A stretch of 64,000 nt of DNA from Paguma larvata (GCA_030068075.1 CM057826.1:96213804-96277803); one strand, 5' to 3'; counted from the first letter of the stretch, positions 44,540-57,659 are shown. Made by a program: numbers and translations. The notes: generated from the sequence alone by a model not told the origin.

Positions 44540-45920
44540 ACCACAGGAGGCCAGCGTTCCTGCTGACAACAACTAGAAAACGAAGATGGAAAAATTACAA
44601 ACTCCTATTCTTAAAGGCATCAGAGAACTATGGGAAAAAGGACAAAATGAATTAAAATTCCAGGAAGAAGAGAACCTCTCAGAAAAGTTATGGAAATAAG
44701 AAAACAGAATGCTATCTTTAAAGTGATGAAAGAAAATAATCGATGTCCTAAAATTCCCTGCCCATCAAACATTCTTAAAAATGAAGCTAAAGTTAAAATG
44801 TTTCAGATGAATACTGATGAATTCATCACCAGCATCCAACACTGAAAGAAATAATAAAGGGAATTATTCAAGCAGAAATAAAAGGATCTCAAACATAAAC
44901 AGACACCCAAGAGGAGATATCAAATAATAGATATAATGAATATCTAATGCACAAATTAATAACCATGTCACGCATTTAAAATATTTGTGGGACTATGATG
45001 TCTTTCAACAGTAACATAAAAAGTAAGTGGAATTCAAGCATCTACAGTTTTGGGAAAGTGTTAAAAGTAATAGCTTATTATGCTCATGTCAAATATACAT
45101 GTTTTAAGTTGCAAGTAAACACTAGCAGAAAAATGTATAACTAACAAGTTACAAAAGAAAAACTCAATTAGAAAATATTTTATTAATCAGGTGGGAGAAA
45201 CAAAAAAGGTATGTCAAATAGATGGTTGTAGGATATAAATCCAAATATATCAGCAATTACATTAAGTGTAAATGAACTGATCCAAACACAAAATCAATGT
45301 GGTCAGAAGGGAACCTTTTAACTCGAAAATAAAATAACATATAAAGCTTCAAAGTAAAAAGATAGGGGCGCCTCGGTGGCTCAACTGGTTAAGTGTCCAA
45401 CTTCGGCTAAGGTTGTCAATCTTGCAGTTTATGAGTTTAAGCCCCACATCACGATTTGTGCTGACAGCTCAGAGGCTGGAGCCTGCTTCGAAATCCATGT
45501 GTTCTTCTCTCTCCCTCTGCCCCTCCCCTGCTCACATTCTGTCTCTCTCTCTTCCTCAAAAATAAACAAACATTAAAAAAAAAAAAAGGAATAACATATA
45601 CCAACCGAAAGAAAGCCAGTATGGCCAAAATAGTCTGAGAAAAAGTATATTTTAAAGACATATTAGTAAGAAGTAAAAGAAGAATTTTTTATCGTTGTGA
45701 GTTGAAAAATAGGTTATCATAGTATTAATCTGTATGCACCTAATAAAGTAGCTTCCAAAAAAAAAATTAACAAGCCCGAGAGCTAGACCAATCCATAATC
45801 ACAATGTTAGACTTTGCATCTCTCAGTAGCTGACAGAAGAAGAAGACAAAAAAATTGTCAAGGATTTAAAAGATCTGAATTACATACTTAAGACAGCTAT
45901 TTACTAAAAGGAGTAATTAC
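44540..45920 (+). mobile_element. Old L1-class internal fragment, split by a SINE
   Basis: The words 'aagtgatgaaagaaaataatcgatgtcctaaaattc', 'aatactgatgaattcatcaccagcatccaacactgaaagaaataataaaggg', 'aattacattaagtgtaaatgaactgatcc' and 'gacagaagaagaagacaaaaaaattgtcaaggatttaaaagatctgaat' follow the ORF1/ORF2 region of old mammalian L1. Stops and indels occur in all frames. The SINE at 45365-45588 interrupts it. Confidence 0.5.
45365..45588 (+). mobile_element. Carnivore tRNA-Lys SINE, full length
   Basis: It begins 'aggggcgcctcggtggctcaactggttaag' and ends with a 13-base A tail. It lies inside the old L1-class fragment, so it is younger. Confidence 0.93.
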
Positions 45921-46208
45921 CATAAATCAAATGCATATGTTAATATTTAAAAGCCACCCATTTTTCATACCTCTGCAATAAATTCAGTTAAACATAAACA
46001 CACAGGTCAAAAATTCTCCATGGCTTTCACACTTGATGTGATATTTCACCACTATAGAAGTGAAAAGCCTTTGTTTTCTATATCAAAGCTAATGTAAGAA
46101 AGAAAAAATTCATGACAGGGGTCAGTAAATTACTCCAGATTCCAAGAAAAAAATAGAAGCACGCTTTAAAAACCTCCTTAGTTTGCTTACTTTTAAAACC
46201 ACTAACTT

Positions 46209-46436
46209 GGGGCATCTGGGTGGCTCAGTCACTTAAGCAATCTACTTCAGCTCAGGTCATGATCTCATGGTTTGTGGGTTCAAGCCCCACATCGGGCTCT
46301 GTGCTGACAGCTCAGAGCCTGGAGCCTGCTTCTGACTCTGTGTCTCTCTCTCTCTCTCTGCCCCACTTCCACCTGTGCTCTGCCTCTATCTCACTTTCTC
46401 AAAAATAAACATTATAAAATAAAAAAAAAAAAAAAA
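46209..46436 (+). mobile_element. Carnivore tRNA-Lys SINE, full length
   Basis: Head 'ggggcatctgggtggctcagtcacttaagc', intact 'ctctgtgctgacagctcagagcctggagcctgcttc', CT tract and a tail ending in about 16 A's. The long A tail suggests a fairly recent insertion. Confidence 0.94.
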
Positions 46437-46694
46437 GAAATGAAGCACATTGCAGTTTAACAACTGGACACCAGCGAGGATTTTATCACTAATTAAGCCT
46501 AAGTTATCAGTGAGAGAGCCACCCAAAAATGCTACCTCTACCCTACCCTGCATGGATGAAAATCCAATGCCCCCACTGAAGGGTATGGTCTGTCTCTGCT
46601 TTCCATCAGACGTATGTGCACCATGGAATACGTAAATACAGACAAAACTGACGACACACATTCAGAGGAAAAAGACAAGGATGCAAGAGGGACA

Positions 46695-46965
46695 CAAAAA
46701 CCATGTTGTCATATGAAGAACAATTGAAGGAACTGCGACTGTTTTGCCAAAGGAGAGAAGAATCATGGTTAAATGTGCACTGTTACAGATATCTGAGGGT
46801 CTATCATGCAGACAGGGGCCCTGATATGTTCTGCAGGCCCCAAGGGGGAAAGCACAGAACAATGGAGGGAAGGACAGGGCACAGAGTTCAGTTCTACAGA
46901 GAGAGCCTCGTAGGGATCACAGATGTCCAAAGATGACAGAGATTGCATTTGCTTAAGGAATAAGC
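46695..46965 (+). repeat. CR1/L3-type LINE relic
   Basis: The order 'gaagaacaattgaaggaactgcgactgttt', 'ggagagaagaatcatgg', 'acagatatctgagggtctatcatgcagacaggggccctgatatgttctgcaggccccaaggggg' and 'gggatcacagatgtccaaagatg' follows the 3' region of ancient CR1/L3 elements. Orientation is plus. No coding frame survives. Confidence 0.5.
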
Positions 46966-47143
46966 ACAACTACAACACAGTGGTTTTTTGTTTTTGTTTT
47001 ACTTATTTACAGATCGTGATAGAGAATGGAGCTAAATAAACACTGACTAGTCTTGAATCTAGAATTTATGATACCTGGTATAGAATTCTAGATTAATAGC
47101 TTAAGTATGAAAAGAATATGTAGGTCTAGACAAGTGGTATTTT

Positions 47144-47144
<1 letters not shown>

Positions 47145-47175
<31 letters not shown>
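47145..47175 (+). repeat. (GT)n microsatellite
   Basis: About fifteen uninterrupted GT units, ending just before the left duplication of the SINE at 47189. Confidence 0.9.
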
Positions 47176-47178
<3 letters not shown>

Positions 47179-47188
47179 AATTAATCTC

Positions 47189-47312
47189 TCAATTGGTGTG
47201 CCTGGGTGGCTCAGTCAGTTGAGCATTGGACTCTCTATTTTGGTTCAGGTCATGATCCCAGGGTCGTGGGACTGAATCCCACATCGGGCTCCACACTCAG
47301 CATGCTTAAGAT

Positions 47313-47351
<39 letters not shown>

Positions 47352-47395
47352 GTCTCTGCCCCTGCCCCGCCCTCTCTCAAATTAAAAAAAAAAAA
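47189..47395 (+). mobile_element. Carnivore SINE (variant type) with 10-bp target duplication
   Basis: The middle reads 'ctccacactcagcatgcttaagattc' in place of the usual felid block, and the CT tract is expanded (47314-47351). The duplication aattaatctc is identical at 47179-47188 and 47396-47405. Confidence 0.92.
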
Positions 47396-47801
47396 AATTA
47401 ATCTCGCCCTTATTTTTTTGCTTCAGTTTCCTAGCTCCTTGGGCTGATGGTTAGATGGTTAGTTCATTTTCATTCTCTACATTAGTGGTTTTCAAACTCT
47501 GATCAAGGAACTCAGGATTCTAACAGAGACTAATAGACACATTGAGAGTTCACAAGCATCCCATTTAAATTTCACTGTGGAAAATAGATTTCTAATTAGT
47601 TTTAAATCTAAAAAGATTGCATTCACTTAAATGCATTAATTACCAAGTTTTAATACACTAGAAAGGACCTGAACTGCCAGGCTAAGTCACTGTTCTCAAT
47701 TAATAAATATATTAATAGAATATATTTATATATGACGAATACATTTATAATAAAGAAGTTATATCCATTTTGTATATTAAAGTTCCCTGTAATACTCTGA
47801 A

Positions 47802-47874
47802 AAAAGTGTTTTCCTTTGGGGGAAAAAAGGTTTTCCTTTGAGGAAAAAAATGGTTTTCCTTCAGGAAAAAAGGT
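47802..47874 (+). repeat. Three-copy imperfect tandem repeat (about 24-bp unit)
   Basis: The unit ggttttcctttgaggaaaaaa occurs three times with small changes. Each unit is itself a near-palindrome (tttcct / aggaaa). Confidence 0.85.
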
Positions 47875-48463
47875 TTAAAGCCATCTGTTTAGTGTCTGTA
47901 AGGCCCCTCTGACTCCAGGACCCCTCTGGTAGTCTATGGCAAGAGGAGGAGAAAGGGCTAGAAAAACAAAGCAACTAACAATTTAATTGAAGCAGGAAAA
48001 GGGCAAGAAAGATGGAAAATGCATGAAAACAAGAAGAGAGATATGTCCACCCTCCCTACCAGGAACTCCAACCTGCAAACACCTTGGGTAAAAAGGAAGG
48101 GGGTGGCGCAAGGAAGAGCTGAATTGTGATGCTTACAAAGAATATTTCGTGTGATCAAAATCAAGAATGGAGACCACTTCCATATATGCACCTGGTGAAT
48201 TTTAGACATTATTGAGAGTGGAAGGAGATAATGAATGCCTGTACCTGCCAACGGTAAGAGCTCAAAAAAGGTTAGTAATTCTTCTTTCTCATTTGTAAAT
48301 TACATCCATTTTTTTAGGTAATATGGCACGGTGTTAATGAATTATTTCTTCCCAAATATCCCTCAACTATCTAGCAGACCTCAGGTTCTATGGGACCTAG
48401 ACATTATCTCAAATGCAGGAAGGACTCACAAAGTTAACTCAAATTTAAAAAGCTAAATCACAG

Positions 48464-48635
48464 TCACCTGAGTGGCTCATTAGGTTGAGCATCTGACTCT
48501 TGATTTCAGTTTGTCCAGGGTCAAGCCCCACATCTCTGCACTTACAGCACCAAGCCTATTTAGGATTCTCTGTCTGTCTGCCCCTCCTCCCTCTCTCTCT
48601 CTCTCTCTCTCAAAAATAAAACAACATTAAGAAAA
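48464..48635 (+). mobile_element. Carnivore SINE (variant, slightly shortened)
   Basis: Head 'cagtcacctgagtggctcattaggttgagcatctgactcttgat', a shortened middle, a CT tract and an A-rich tail. Flanks share aaaaagctaa (about 48450 and 48635). Confidence 0.88.
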
Positions 48636-48767
48636 ATAAAAAGCTAATTAAAAGGAAAGACTATTTTTGTAAACCACAAGAATCGCTTCTGTGTGTTTCC
48701 ACTATGCTGTTTAATATGCGACTTTTTTCTTATCTAAAGTAAGATACAGTTTCATACTTCATTCATC

Positions 48768-49010
48768 ATGTATCTATCAAGCCCGTATTAGAGTACATTC
48801 CACACACTGTTCGAGGAATAAGGGATGCAGCAGTGCAGAGTACCTGGTTTCAACGTTTAGAGTCTTCAGGGAAGACACAATTAAAAAAAAATTAAACAAT
48901 TATGGGTGCTACACAGAGAATTTAAAATAGAATAATGCCAAGTGGCCAGAGAGTTATTTCAGATTGTGCAAGAAGACTTTGAAAGGCAGGGCATGGAAGC
49001 TGAGACCTGA
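48768..49010 (+). repeat. L2-like LINE relic
   Basis: 'cacacactgttcgaggaataagggatgcagcagtgcagag' followed by 'gaagacacaatt', 'gccaagtggccagagag' and 'aaggcagggcatggaagctgagacctgag' follows the common L2/MIR-associated pattern. Diverged. Confidence 0.45.
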
Positions 49011-49664
49011 GGTGCAAGATTTACAAGATTGGTTTTTTTTTTTTTTTTGGTCTGTTTTTGTTTTTTAATAAAGGAAGACGAATGAGAATGGAGTGAATGA
49101 GAAGGATAGAAAAAGGTAGGTCATGGAAGAAAGCAAATCTGTTGGCAAAAACCAGGGCTTTGTCCCCAAACACAGGAATGAAATGAAGGGAGGGGCTCTA
49201 GCTTCTCAAATGCAGAGGCTAAGTCGGAAGGTAACGGTAATAGAGACCCAAAGGCTGGTTGGAGTAACAGAATTAAAGCTCATTTCCTGCTCGCCCAACA
49301 GCCCCAGGCACATACTGCTTCCAAATACCTTCCGGGACCCACATTCCCACCACTTTGTGGCTCTGCCACCGGCAACACGTGGATCCCAAGTTAGCTTCTC
49401 TATTCCAGCCAAAAGGAGAGAAGAATATGGATCCCCACAGCTGTCCAGGCCTGAGCAGGGCATCCATGGTCAAGAATCCAGCTACAAAGAGTAATGGGGA
49501 GACACTATACAACCGTGTGCCCAAGAGAAGCAAGGTATGTTCTCTTATTGGCTCAATCCCTGCCAGAGGTTCTGGCACAAAAACAGATTCCAAGAGAAAT
49601 GGAAGTGTTTATAGTGTCACTTCCCGGTTCAGTTTAATCAACATAGAAGAACACTACACTTTGG

Positions 49665-49772
49665 GGACACCTGGCTGGCTCAGTCAGTAGGGCATCTGGC
49701 TTTGAATCTCGGGGTTGGGAGTCGAACCCCCCCATTGAGCAGAGAGATTACTGAAAAATAAAATCTTTATAA
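49665..49772 (+). mobile_element. Short carnivore SINE
   Basis: The short form: 'ggggacacctggctggctcagtcagtagggcatctggctttg', 'ggggttgggagtcgaaccccc' and 'agattactgaaaaataaaatcttt'. The CT tract is naturally absent in this type. Confidence 0.87.
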
Positions 49773-51094
49773 AAATAATACTGTACTTCAAAAAGAAAAA
49801 ACACTTAAGAAAGTCAAGTGTTGGTCAACTGCGCTGGAAATGAGCAAGCAGTGTCATCACACTCATGTGACTATTTTCAAAAGCATATGGTGCCTGCCTG
49901 CCCCTCCCACACATACCTCTCGACAGTTTCACCCCAAACATAGTATCATAAATTGTATTTCTCTAAGTATCCCTTAATTCAGGAAGGAGAGAAGGTAGGA
50001 GAAAACAGCTTCATCAGTAAGGAATTGATCACATAATAAAGGAAAATTTCACCATTTTAAATGTTGTTCCCAATGAGAAAGGATATTTCCAAAACCATAA
50101 AGTATATGATCTACCTTGAATCTGTTGACATTACCCAAAAGTACACCACAACTGATAAATGCTCCAAGTTTTCCAAAGGTACACAATTGTATGACTTACT
50201 TATCAGCGGCCTAACAATTATCATTTCATAACTACCCTATCCCTTCAAAAACCACAAATTCAAAAAAGAGTTTGCTGGCCACGTGGTAACTGAGTGTCCT
50301 CCTGAAGTATGTGACAACACAAAACCTGTCAGTCACTGACTGTCCAACCGTGTTCCCACTGTTTCCTTAAGCCCAAATGAGTACTTAACATAACACAAGA
50401 TCCCTTTTCCCTGAAAAAATTATTTAATATCCAAGCAAAAGACTTACAATGATTTGCATTTTTAAAGACTTCTAACTAAAGAAATCTTTAAATTATTATA
50501 AGCCCTGAATTATCTCATTCCTAATAGGATAGCCAGATTCATTTGTTTTTTAACTAGTTATACCTTTCTCCCAAACAGCACACCTCCAGAACCGTTTGTT
50601 CATAAGTAAAGCACATCTAACTCCCCTGAGTCAACATCAACATGTTTCCCAAAATTACAGAAATCGATGCATTCCCACTGAAACTCAATATGCTAAATTT
50701 TGAGCACATGGAGCACACAGTTGCTAAAAATGGATTATTTTTGACACAGAGAACATCAAGAGCTTTCTACATTTCTCAGTCAGATTTGAGGTGTTTTGTT
50801 TTGAAGGTTAGAGGCAGAGAAGGGATAAAAATTATGGACTTTCAACTGATGATTACAATAAAAACCCAGTTTAATAATACAAACTGTTCCAAAAAATATC
50901 CAAGATATTGGTCTTCAACCGTTTGATTAAAGACAATACATTTGGCCCTGGACTTTTTCCACAGTTTTTTGTTTACCAATGCAGTTTCATTACTTGTATC
51001 CAATCTGTCCAGATATTTGGGGCAGTCATTTCTCTGACATTTGCCATATCAACATTTTTCTACATGTGTCTCCTTAAGCAAGGGAAACAAAGGT

Positions 51095-52200
51095 AAAATT
51101 AAAATACTAGGAATACATCAAAATAAAAGCATTTGTACAGCAAAGGAAACCAAGAGAATGAAAAGGCAACCTACTGAAGGGGAGAAAATATTTGCAAATG
51201 ATGTATATGATAAGGGGTTGTATCCAAAATGTTTAAGTGACATACAACTCAACACCAAATAAGCAGATAACCCAGTTAATAAGTGGGCAGAGGAGCTGAA
51301 TGAACATTTCTCCAAAGACGACGTACAGATGGTGGCCACAAAAAAGATGCTCAACATCACTAATCACCATGGAAATACCAATTAAAACCACAATGAGATA
51401 TTACCTTACACCTACATGAATGGCTAAAATCACAAAGACAAGAAAAACAAGTGTTGGCAAGGATATAGAGAAAAAGGAACCCTCACGCACTGTTGATGGG
51501 GACACAAACTGGTCCAGCCACTGTGAAAAACAGTATGAAGTTTCCTCAAAAAATTAGTAATAAACTCTTGAGTATTTACTCAAGGAAAATGAAAACACTA
51601 ATTCAAAAAGACATAGCGCCCCTATATTGATTGCAGAATTATTTACAATAACCAAGATATGGAAGCAACCTAAGGATCCATGGATAGACAAACGGATAAG
51701 GAGGCTATGGTGTACATAGTCAATGCAATATTACACAACCATAAAAAGGATGAGATAGTTCCATTTGAGATAACAGGATTGCACCTAGAGTGTATTAGAT
51801 GATGTAAAATAAGTCAGACTAAGAAAGACAAATACCATGCGATTTCACTCATAAGTCAAATCTATGAAAGCAAAAAACAAAGAAAAATGAATTTTGAAAA
51901 GCAGAATGAGAACTGGTTGCCGGAGGGAAGGAGGGAAGGGAGGAAGGAGGGGAGGAGGGCAATATGGGTGAAGGGGAGTGGGAGATACAGGCTTCTAGTT
52001 ATGAAACGAGTCAGTCATAGCAAGAGAAGGCACGGCATAAGGAAGATAGTCGATGATACCGTGCAAGTGCTGTAACAGGACATATGGTAGCTACACCTGT
52101 GGTGAACAGAGCAGAATACACAAACTTATGAAATCACTCTTGTATATCTGAAACTAATGTCACATTGTGTGTCGACTATTCTCAAATTAAAAAAATAAAA
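51095..52200 (+). mobile_element. Old L1 3' end (about 1.1 kb)
   Basis: It contains a decayed ORF2 C-terminal region ('cagataacccagttaataagtgggcagaggagctgaatgaacatttctcc', 'tgatggggacacaaactgg', 'caataaccaagatatggaagcaacc') and a 3' UTR ending 'ctcaaattaaaaaaataaaag'. A purine-rich GGAAGGAGG stretch lies at 51925-51960. Stops are present throughout, so it is older than the copy at 59520. Confidence 0.85.
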
Positions 52201-52854
52201 GTACTCAACAGGCACTAACTAAAAAGACCAAAAGACTCTAAACACATGGTTAACTTTTAGGCACCTCAAGCATCAATTACTCTTTTTTCAAATCTAGAGT
52301 CTTAAACCAATGAAAACATTAATCTTTAAAGAAATTCTACTTCACAGAAGATTCTTTTAACCTGTGTTGATTGCAGGCTACATCCATTATACAGCCAGCA
52401 ATCCTTTAGAATGGATTTTCTGAAAAGAAAAAGTTATTTCTATTTCCTTCGTTTTGCCTTAAATGTACCTACAGATGCAAGGAAACACTGGGATCTCATA
52501 AGGTAAGCAGGGTGTCCCTATCTACCCATGTCTCTCCCAGCCTTGCAGGCACACCTTGTTAACAGGTGAGAAGCATTTTTATTCCAACCACTGCTCTGTG
52601 AGAACATAACTCTGCCTGGACAGTTTACTGTTTCAAAACCTTTGGATGGAAGAATAAGTTGAGTAGATTTTGTTAAATGTTATTTTACAAACTTATAAAC
52701 GGAACTATAAGCTATAAACTTAGCCATCAACTGAAAATAATATTCATATTTTCATTTAATCTTGAACCTCAGAAAAATGGATTTTCATCCAGGATTCATA
52801 CAGTGATTTTTTATAGCTATTTTTCATTGAAAATATAGACCCTTAGAAAATATA

Positions 52855-52975
52855 TTTAATCCTCACAATACACTGCAAGGGTGGGTTTTGTAATCCTGAC
52901 TTTATAAATGAATAAAATAAGAGTACAAGTTTGAAGGCCACAGCTAGGATTTGTATTCAGGAATATCTCCTATGT
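52855..52975 (+). repeat. MIR-like SINE relic
   Basis: 'tatttaatcctcacaatacactgcaagggtgggttttgtaatcc' and 'ggccacagctaggatttgtattcagg' follow the MIR order with losses in the middle. Confidence 0.4.
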
Positions 52976-53559
52976 ACTACTTGCTACAATTCCAAGATCA
53001 AAACAAGTATTAAAATGATATGTAGATATTTACAAGTCCCCAAAAAAAACAAGTCCCAACTCACTAAGTTCCTTCTCTAAAACTAAAAGAAATGGTCTAC
53101 ACAATTTGGGTGAAACTATTTACTGTAATGTGGACGTCTTACTGAAAAAAAGAAAAATACGTGCCTCCCTACCAGAAAGCAAGAGCCCACCGAAAATGGG
53201 ATCAGTGACTAAGTAAATGAGAAATTTAACGTATTCTGACCATGTCCTGAACTAAAGGGGATGCTATAATGAATACAAAACAATGGTGATCTAAATGCCT
53301 TTTGTAAAGCAACAGCCTGAAGAGAGACAAGCTTTGAACACTTAATCAGTGCTGCCCCCCAGACAAGATCACCTAGCCAGCTCGTCTGAGTTCTTCACCT
53401 GGTCTGACAGTAGATACCTAGGAAATACTGCACAGCTTCTTAAGGTAGAATGTGCAACCAGGCCCCGTTTACCCCACAAGTATGGCTCTCGAAATTAAAA
53501 TCAGCACTATCCATGGTCATCCTCATTATTAGAGCAACACAAATTAACTTTACTCATCT

Positions 53560-53745
53560 GCCAAGTCCAGTACTAACTGCTTTCAAAAGATCACCTCATT
53601 TAATCCCATAACCATCTTTTGAGGTGGGTGTTTAGTCTCATCCCCATTTGATAAACAAGGGAACTGAGGCAGTGAGTGCTGAGTTAACTTATCCAGGTCG
53701 CATAGCTAGATAGGAGACTGAGCCAGGCAGTCCTTACAGCCAATG
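53560..53745 (+). repeat. MIR SINE relic
   Basis: 'cctcatttaatcccataaccatcttttgaggtgggtgtttagtctcatccccatttgataaacaagggaactgaggcagtgag' then 'ggtcgcatagctagataggagactgagccagg' is a clear MIR match. Confidence 0.68.
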
Positions 53746-54003
53746 AATGAACAGAATGAACACTGGCAAAGCCAACGTGCTCTTTCTTTGAGACCAAGAC
53801 ATGCCTCATCCTCTATGCACTCGTGGATCAATCCTGCCAGGCTGCAGTGACCTTCACAAGGTCCTTCATAATGTTCAGGGCTTTCCATCATTTCGTAATT
53901 TTCTGACCTTTATTCTCCATTTCCTCAATTGCACCTTCAGGTGCTGTAAAACTCACATTAACACCCAGCACCAGACTCTTCCTTTGTTTCTGGGGCAAGG
54001 TCG

Positions 54004-54098
54004 CACACCTTTGGTCAACCATCCGAAGCATCAAAACTGTTTCTTTCAGTTCACACGCCTTTGGTCAACCATCCAAAGCATCAAAACTATTCCTTTCG
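54004..54098 (+). repeat. Tandem duplication of a 50-bp unit
   Basis: The unit holding 'cctttggtcaaccatcc.aagcatcaaaact' appears twice at a spacing of exactly 50 bases (ttggtcaacc at 54011 and 54061), with few differences. The second copy ends directly at the SINE starting at 54099. Confidence 0.9.
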
Positions 54099-54294
54099 GA
54101 TGCCTGGGTGGCTCAATCAGTTGAGCGTCTGACTCTTGATTTTGGCTCAAGTCATGATCCCAGGGTCGTGGGATCCAGCCAGACATCTCCACTCAGTGTG
54201 GAGCCTGCTTAAGATTCTTTCTCTCTCTCCCTCTGTCACTCTCCCCCGCTCATTCCTCCACCCTCTCTAAAATTTAAAAAATAAATGAATAAAA
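54099..54294 (+). mobile_element. Carnivore SINE (variant type)
   Basis: Head 'ggatgcctgggtggctcaatcagttgagcgtctgactcttgat', middle 'ccactcagtgtggagcctgc', CT tract and A-rich tail. Flanks share 'ttcctttc/g'. Confidence 0.9.
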
Positions 54295-57043
54295 TTTTTC
54301 CTTTGAAATGCAAGATGAATGATGGAAAGAGCGGTGACAGAAAACATGATTTGTGGAACACACTTACCCCAGAATAACTGAGGAGCTCACTGATGGATCT
54401 CATCAGGATTCCCAATGGGACCCTTCTCCTCCTCAGCCAGAACATTCAGTACCACATGTTCCTTACTAGATGCGTATTAACTCTCTGTGGCTAAGAATAT
54501 TCTTTAGCATTCAGAACAAAAGGGAAAAAACAGTAACCTTTCAATTTGTCTTAACTCTACATGGTAATACCAAAGAGGGTTTTAATTATTTTCCACAAGG
54601 TTCTATTTCCAACATTTTGTAATTTAAAACTGTATTTTAAAGTTTTCAATAATAGATTTATCTGTCACATCCAAGGTTAAAGAAAAATTGAATTCTCACC
54701 GGGTAAAGCTAAGAAATTGATTCAAGACCTGTAGAGGCACCACAAAGGAAACCATCAGCTGCGACCCATGATTCAATGAGCCATTAGCCCAACCATTTCT
54801 TTACCACATTTTGATAAAAGCAATAATTAAGTATGACCAGTCTTTCCAAGAGGCAAGAAGGGTTCTATCCTGTCCTGCATGTTTACTAATGGGGACACAG
54901 ATGTCCCTGTCAAATTTACAAATGGCGGGAGCAAAGTTGGGAGCATCGGTCATTACAAGTCAAGACTCTAAAAGAACTGGGCCGACACCAACAAGATGAA
55001 TTTCCCAACTATGAACGTAAGTATTGCGCTTAAAACTCAGCAGCACGACAGAAGATGGAACACCACCAGATGAACACCACTGATGTGGAAAGGATCTAGA
55101 GATTTGGGAAGGCAGTGAGCTCGGGACAGGCGACAGTGTGATGCAGCTGCCCACATCAAGCTAAGACCAACGGAGACTGCAGGACAGTGTTCAGAAGAGG
55201 AAGAAAATGGTTCCATTGTTCTCTGCTTTAAGCAAAGCCTGCCGGGTTTTCTGTTTCATTAGAGCCACCAGTGTGGTAACAGCTGTCAAATCTACATCAT
55301 AGGAGCTTTGGGAGTTTCCTCTGCCAAAGAGAACACTTAAGGGGGAGACATAAAAGTCGTGCTCAAATTTTGAAGAATTATGGACAAGAAAGAGTACAGT
55401 TCCTACACAATGTCTCAGGGCCAAAACTAATGGAGAGAATTACAAGAGACAGATTTTTAGACAATTAAAAATGTGTAATAATTACAACTGTCTAAATATG
55501 GACTCTTTTCATGATGGGGTGAAGAGTTTTCGCTCTACCAATGTAATAAGAGTAGATGACCATCTGTTCCTGTTGTCAGAGAGAATTTCTCCACACAAGA
55601 TTCCATGAAGAGTAGTTCGAACTTGCATTAAATACATAGGACTTTTTCCTTTTGCTGATACTCAGAGCATCACCAAAGCATTTAGTGGAAGTGGTCACAA
55701 GTGCATTTTGTGCATCCGCCCCCCTCCCTCCCCAGTTCAGAGCAGAGAGGCAGTCAGACTGATCTCAGAGCGCACTTTAAATTTTGCTTTATGGGTTTCT
55801 AAGAAAAGATCTCCCCATCTTCTTAGTACCTCCAGTCTTACTTAGCTTTTCAGGAAGTTCTCCCTGAGGTCCAATGTGAATTCTTCCTGCTCTATTATAC
55901 CAATTAACATGGATAACAAAATGAGCTCTATAATGATCCTGACAGAAGAAGAGTTGACCTAAGAACATATAAAGAAATATCTGCAGAGACAAAACATGAA
56001 GCAATGAATTTTTAAAATATTTCCAACCTCTAAATGTCAAATGTCATTCAGAACAGTTTTAAACCCCATTACGAGACTGATTTACATGCTGTCGGTTTTG
56101 AGTGCAAACACAGACCTCCTTGTCTAAGAGCTCTGCTAGTCTCTTCAGATCGAGCTTTCTATCTCTACGCAGGAAGAATGAACTGAGGCTTAATGTGTTT
56201 AGATTAAAATCACTCAGAACTGACGGGAAATGACACTTGAGCAGCAGGAATACAGGACAGCTTTAAAAGGTTAGGGACAACACTCAGTCCCCAAAAATGC
56301 CTAGTTTGCTTAAAAGGTACCCAAATGCAAATTCCGTAAAAACTGTTGTTCTCTCCTTTCTTTAGGAACTAGATAAAGTCACCAAATTTAAAGCTGCCTT
56401 GAAACACCACTCAGCACAAAATTCTCGCTGGCCTTATTCCTAGCAGCCTACACTGTGCTTAGTAAATTTATCACATACTCTCTTGATGTACTCCAGCAAC
56501 AACCTAATTTGCCTAGTAGTCGACCCAGCAATTTTTCCACTGAAACTCCTTACTTCCCAATTAACTGGAAGGCACATTCTAGATTCTTTTTAAGTGCTTG
56601 CCTAACAAAAATAAAACTAAAGTTAAGCTCTCAAATGACTCTTTTAAAAGACATTGGGTTTTGTCACTGCCATAGGTGGGCTCTAGGGAATATGTCCATA
56701 AATAAGACAATGAACTGGTATCTGTTTAACTGGAATTTTGTTGACAAGCTTGCTAGCCATACAATGAGATAGGAAGTTTAGAGCCTGGAAGCTTCAAAGG
56801 ACTTCCTTTTCATTCTTGAGACTGAACCATGCCCTCCTCTCTTCTGGCAGTGAGTTTTTCACTCTGTCAAGAGGTACACTGACAAACATGCACACTTTCC
56901 TCACCTGGGTTTCAACCGGGAAGAATTTGGTCTTTGCAACCAAGCATAGTCCAATGGGGGGAATAACTCACATTGCCCAAGTCTATCAGTTTGATTACTA
57001 GATTAACAATGTTTCTTGGAGGCTTTTTATTTTTAATGATTTC

Positions 57044-57045
<2 letters not shown>

Positions 57046-57096
<51 letters not shown>

Positions 57097-57264
57097 TTAG
57101 AGAGCATGAGCAGGGGAGAGGGGCAGAGGGAGAGATAGAATCTCAAGCAGGCTCCATGCTCAGCATGGAGCCCAACATGAGGCTTGATCCCACAACCCTG
57201 GGATCACAACCTGACTCAAAATGAAGAGTCGGATGCTAAACTGACTGAGCCACCCTGGTGCCCC
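57046..57264 (-). mobile_element. Carnivore SINE whose tail became an (ATT)n microsatellite
   Basis: The body runs from 'agagagcatgagcagggg' to 'gagccaccctggtgcccc'. The A-rich tail has turned into about sixteen ATT units at 57048-57096. The duplication ttaatgatttctt is identical at 57033-57045 and 57265-57277. Confidence 0.95.
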
Positions 57265-57659
57265 TTAATGATTTCTTAATTAAGAAATACACATCTTGAA
57301 GTAGAAGAAAGGGTTTCCAGACACCCAAAATGGAAGCCACATCTTTACACTCTTTCCAAATCCTTTTCGTACTCTTCATTACCCTGCCAAACATTGTTAG
57401 GTATTCTTAAGAGAACACGATGTACCTATGGCTTTGCAAGACAGACACGTGAATGGATACACTTTCTCCACCAATTACATCCCTAAGTTTCCCAAAATAC
57501 CAACAAAAAAAGCAAACTCACAGACTATCTCAGTACAGGGGCCTTACTTCAACCGGTAAAAACATTTTTAAAAAACACAATAAAATCTTTAGTTATTAGG
57601 TGGTTATTTAACCTATGATTAGATAGTCTCTAAGCTTAATTTCACTTAAAAATAGTGCA

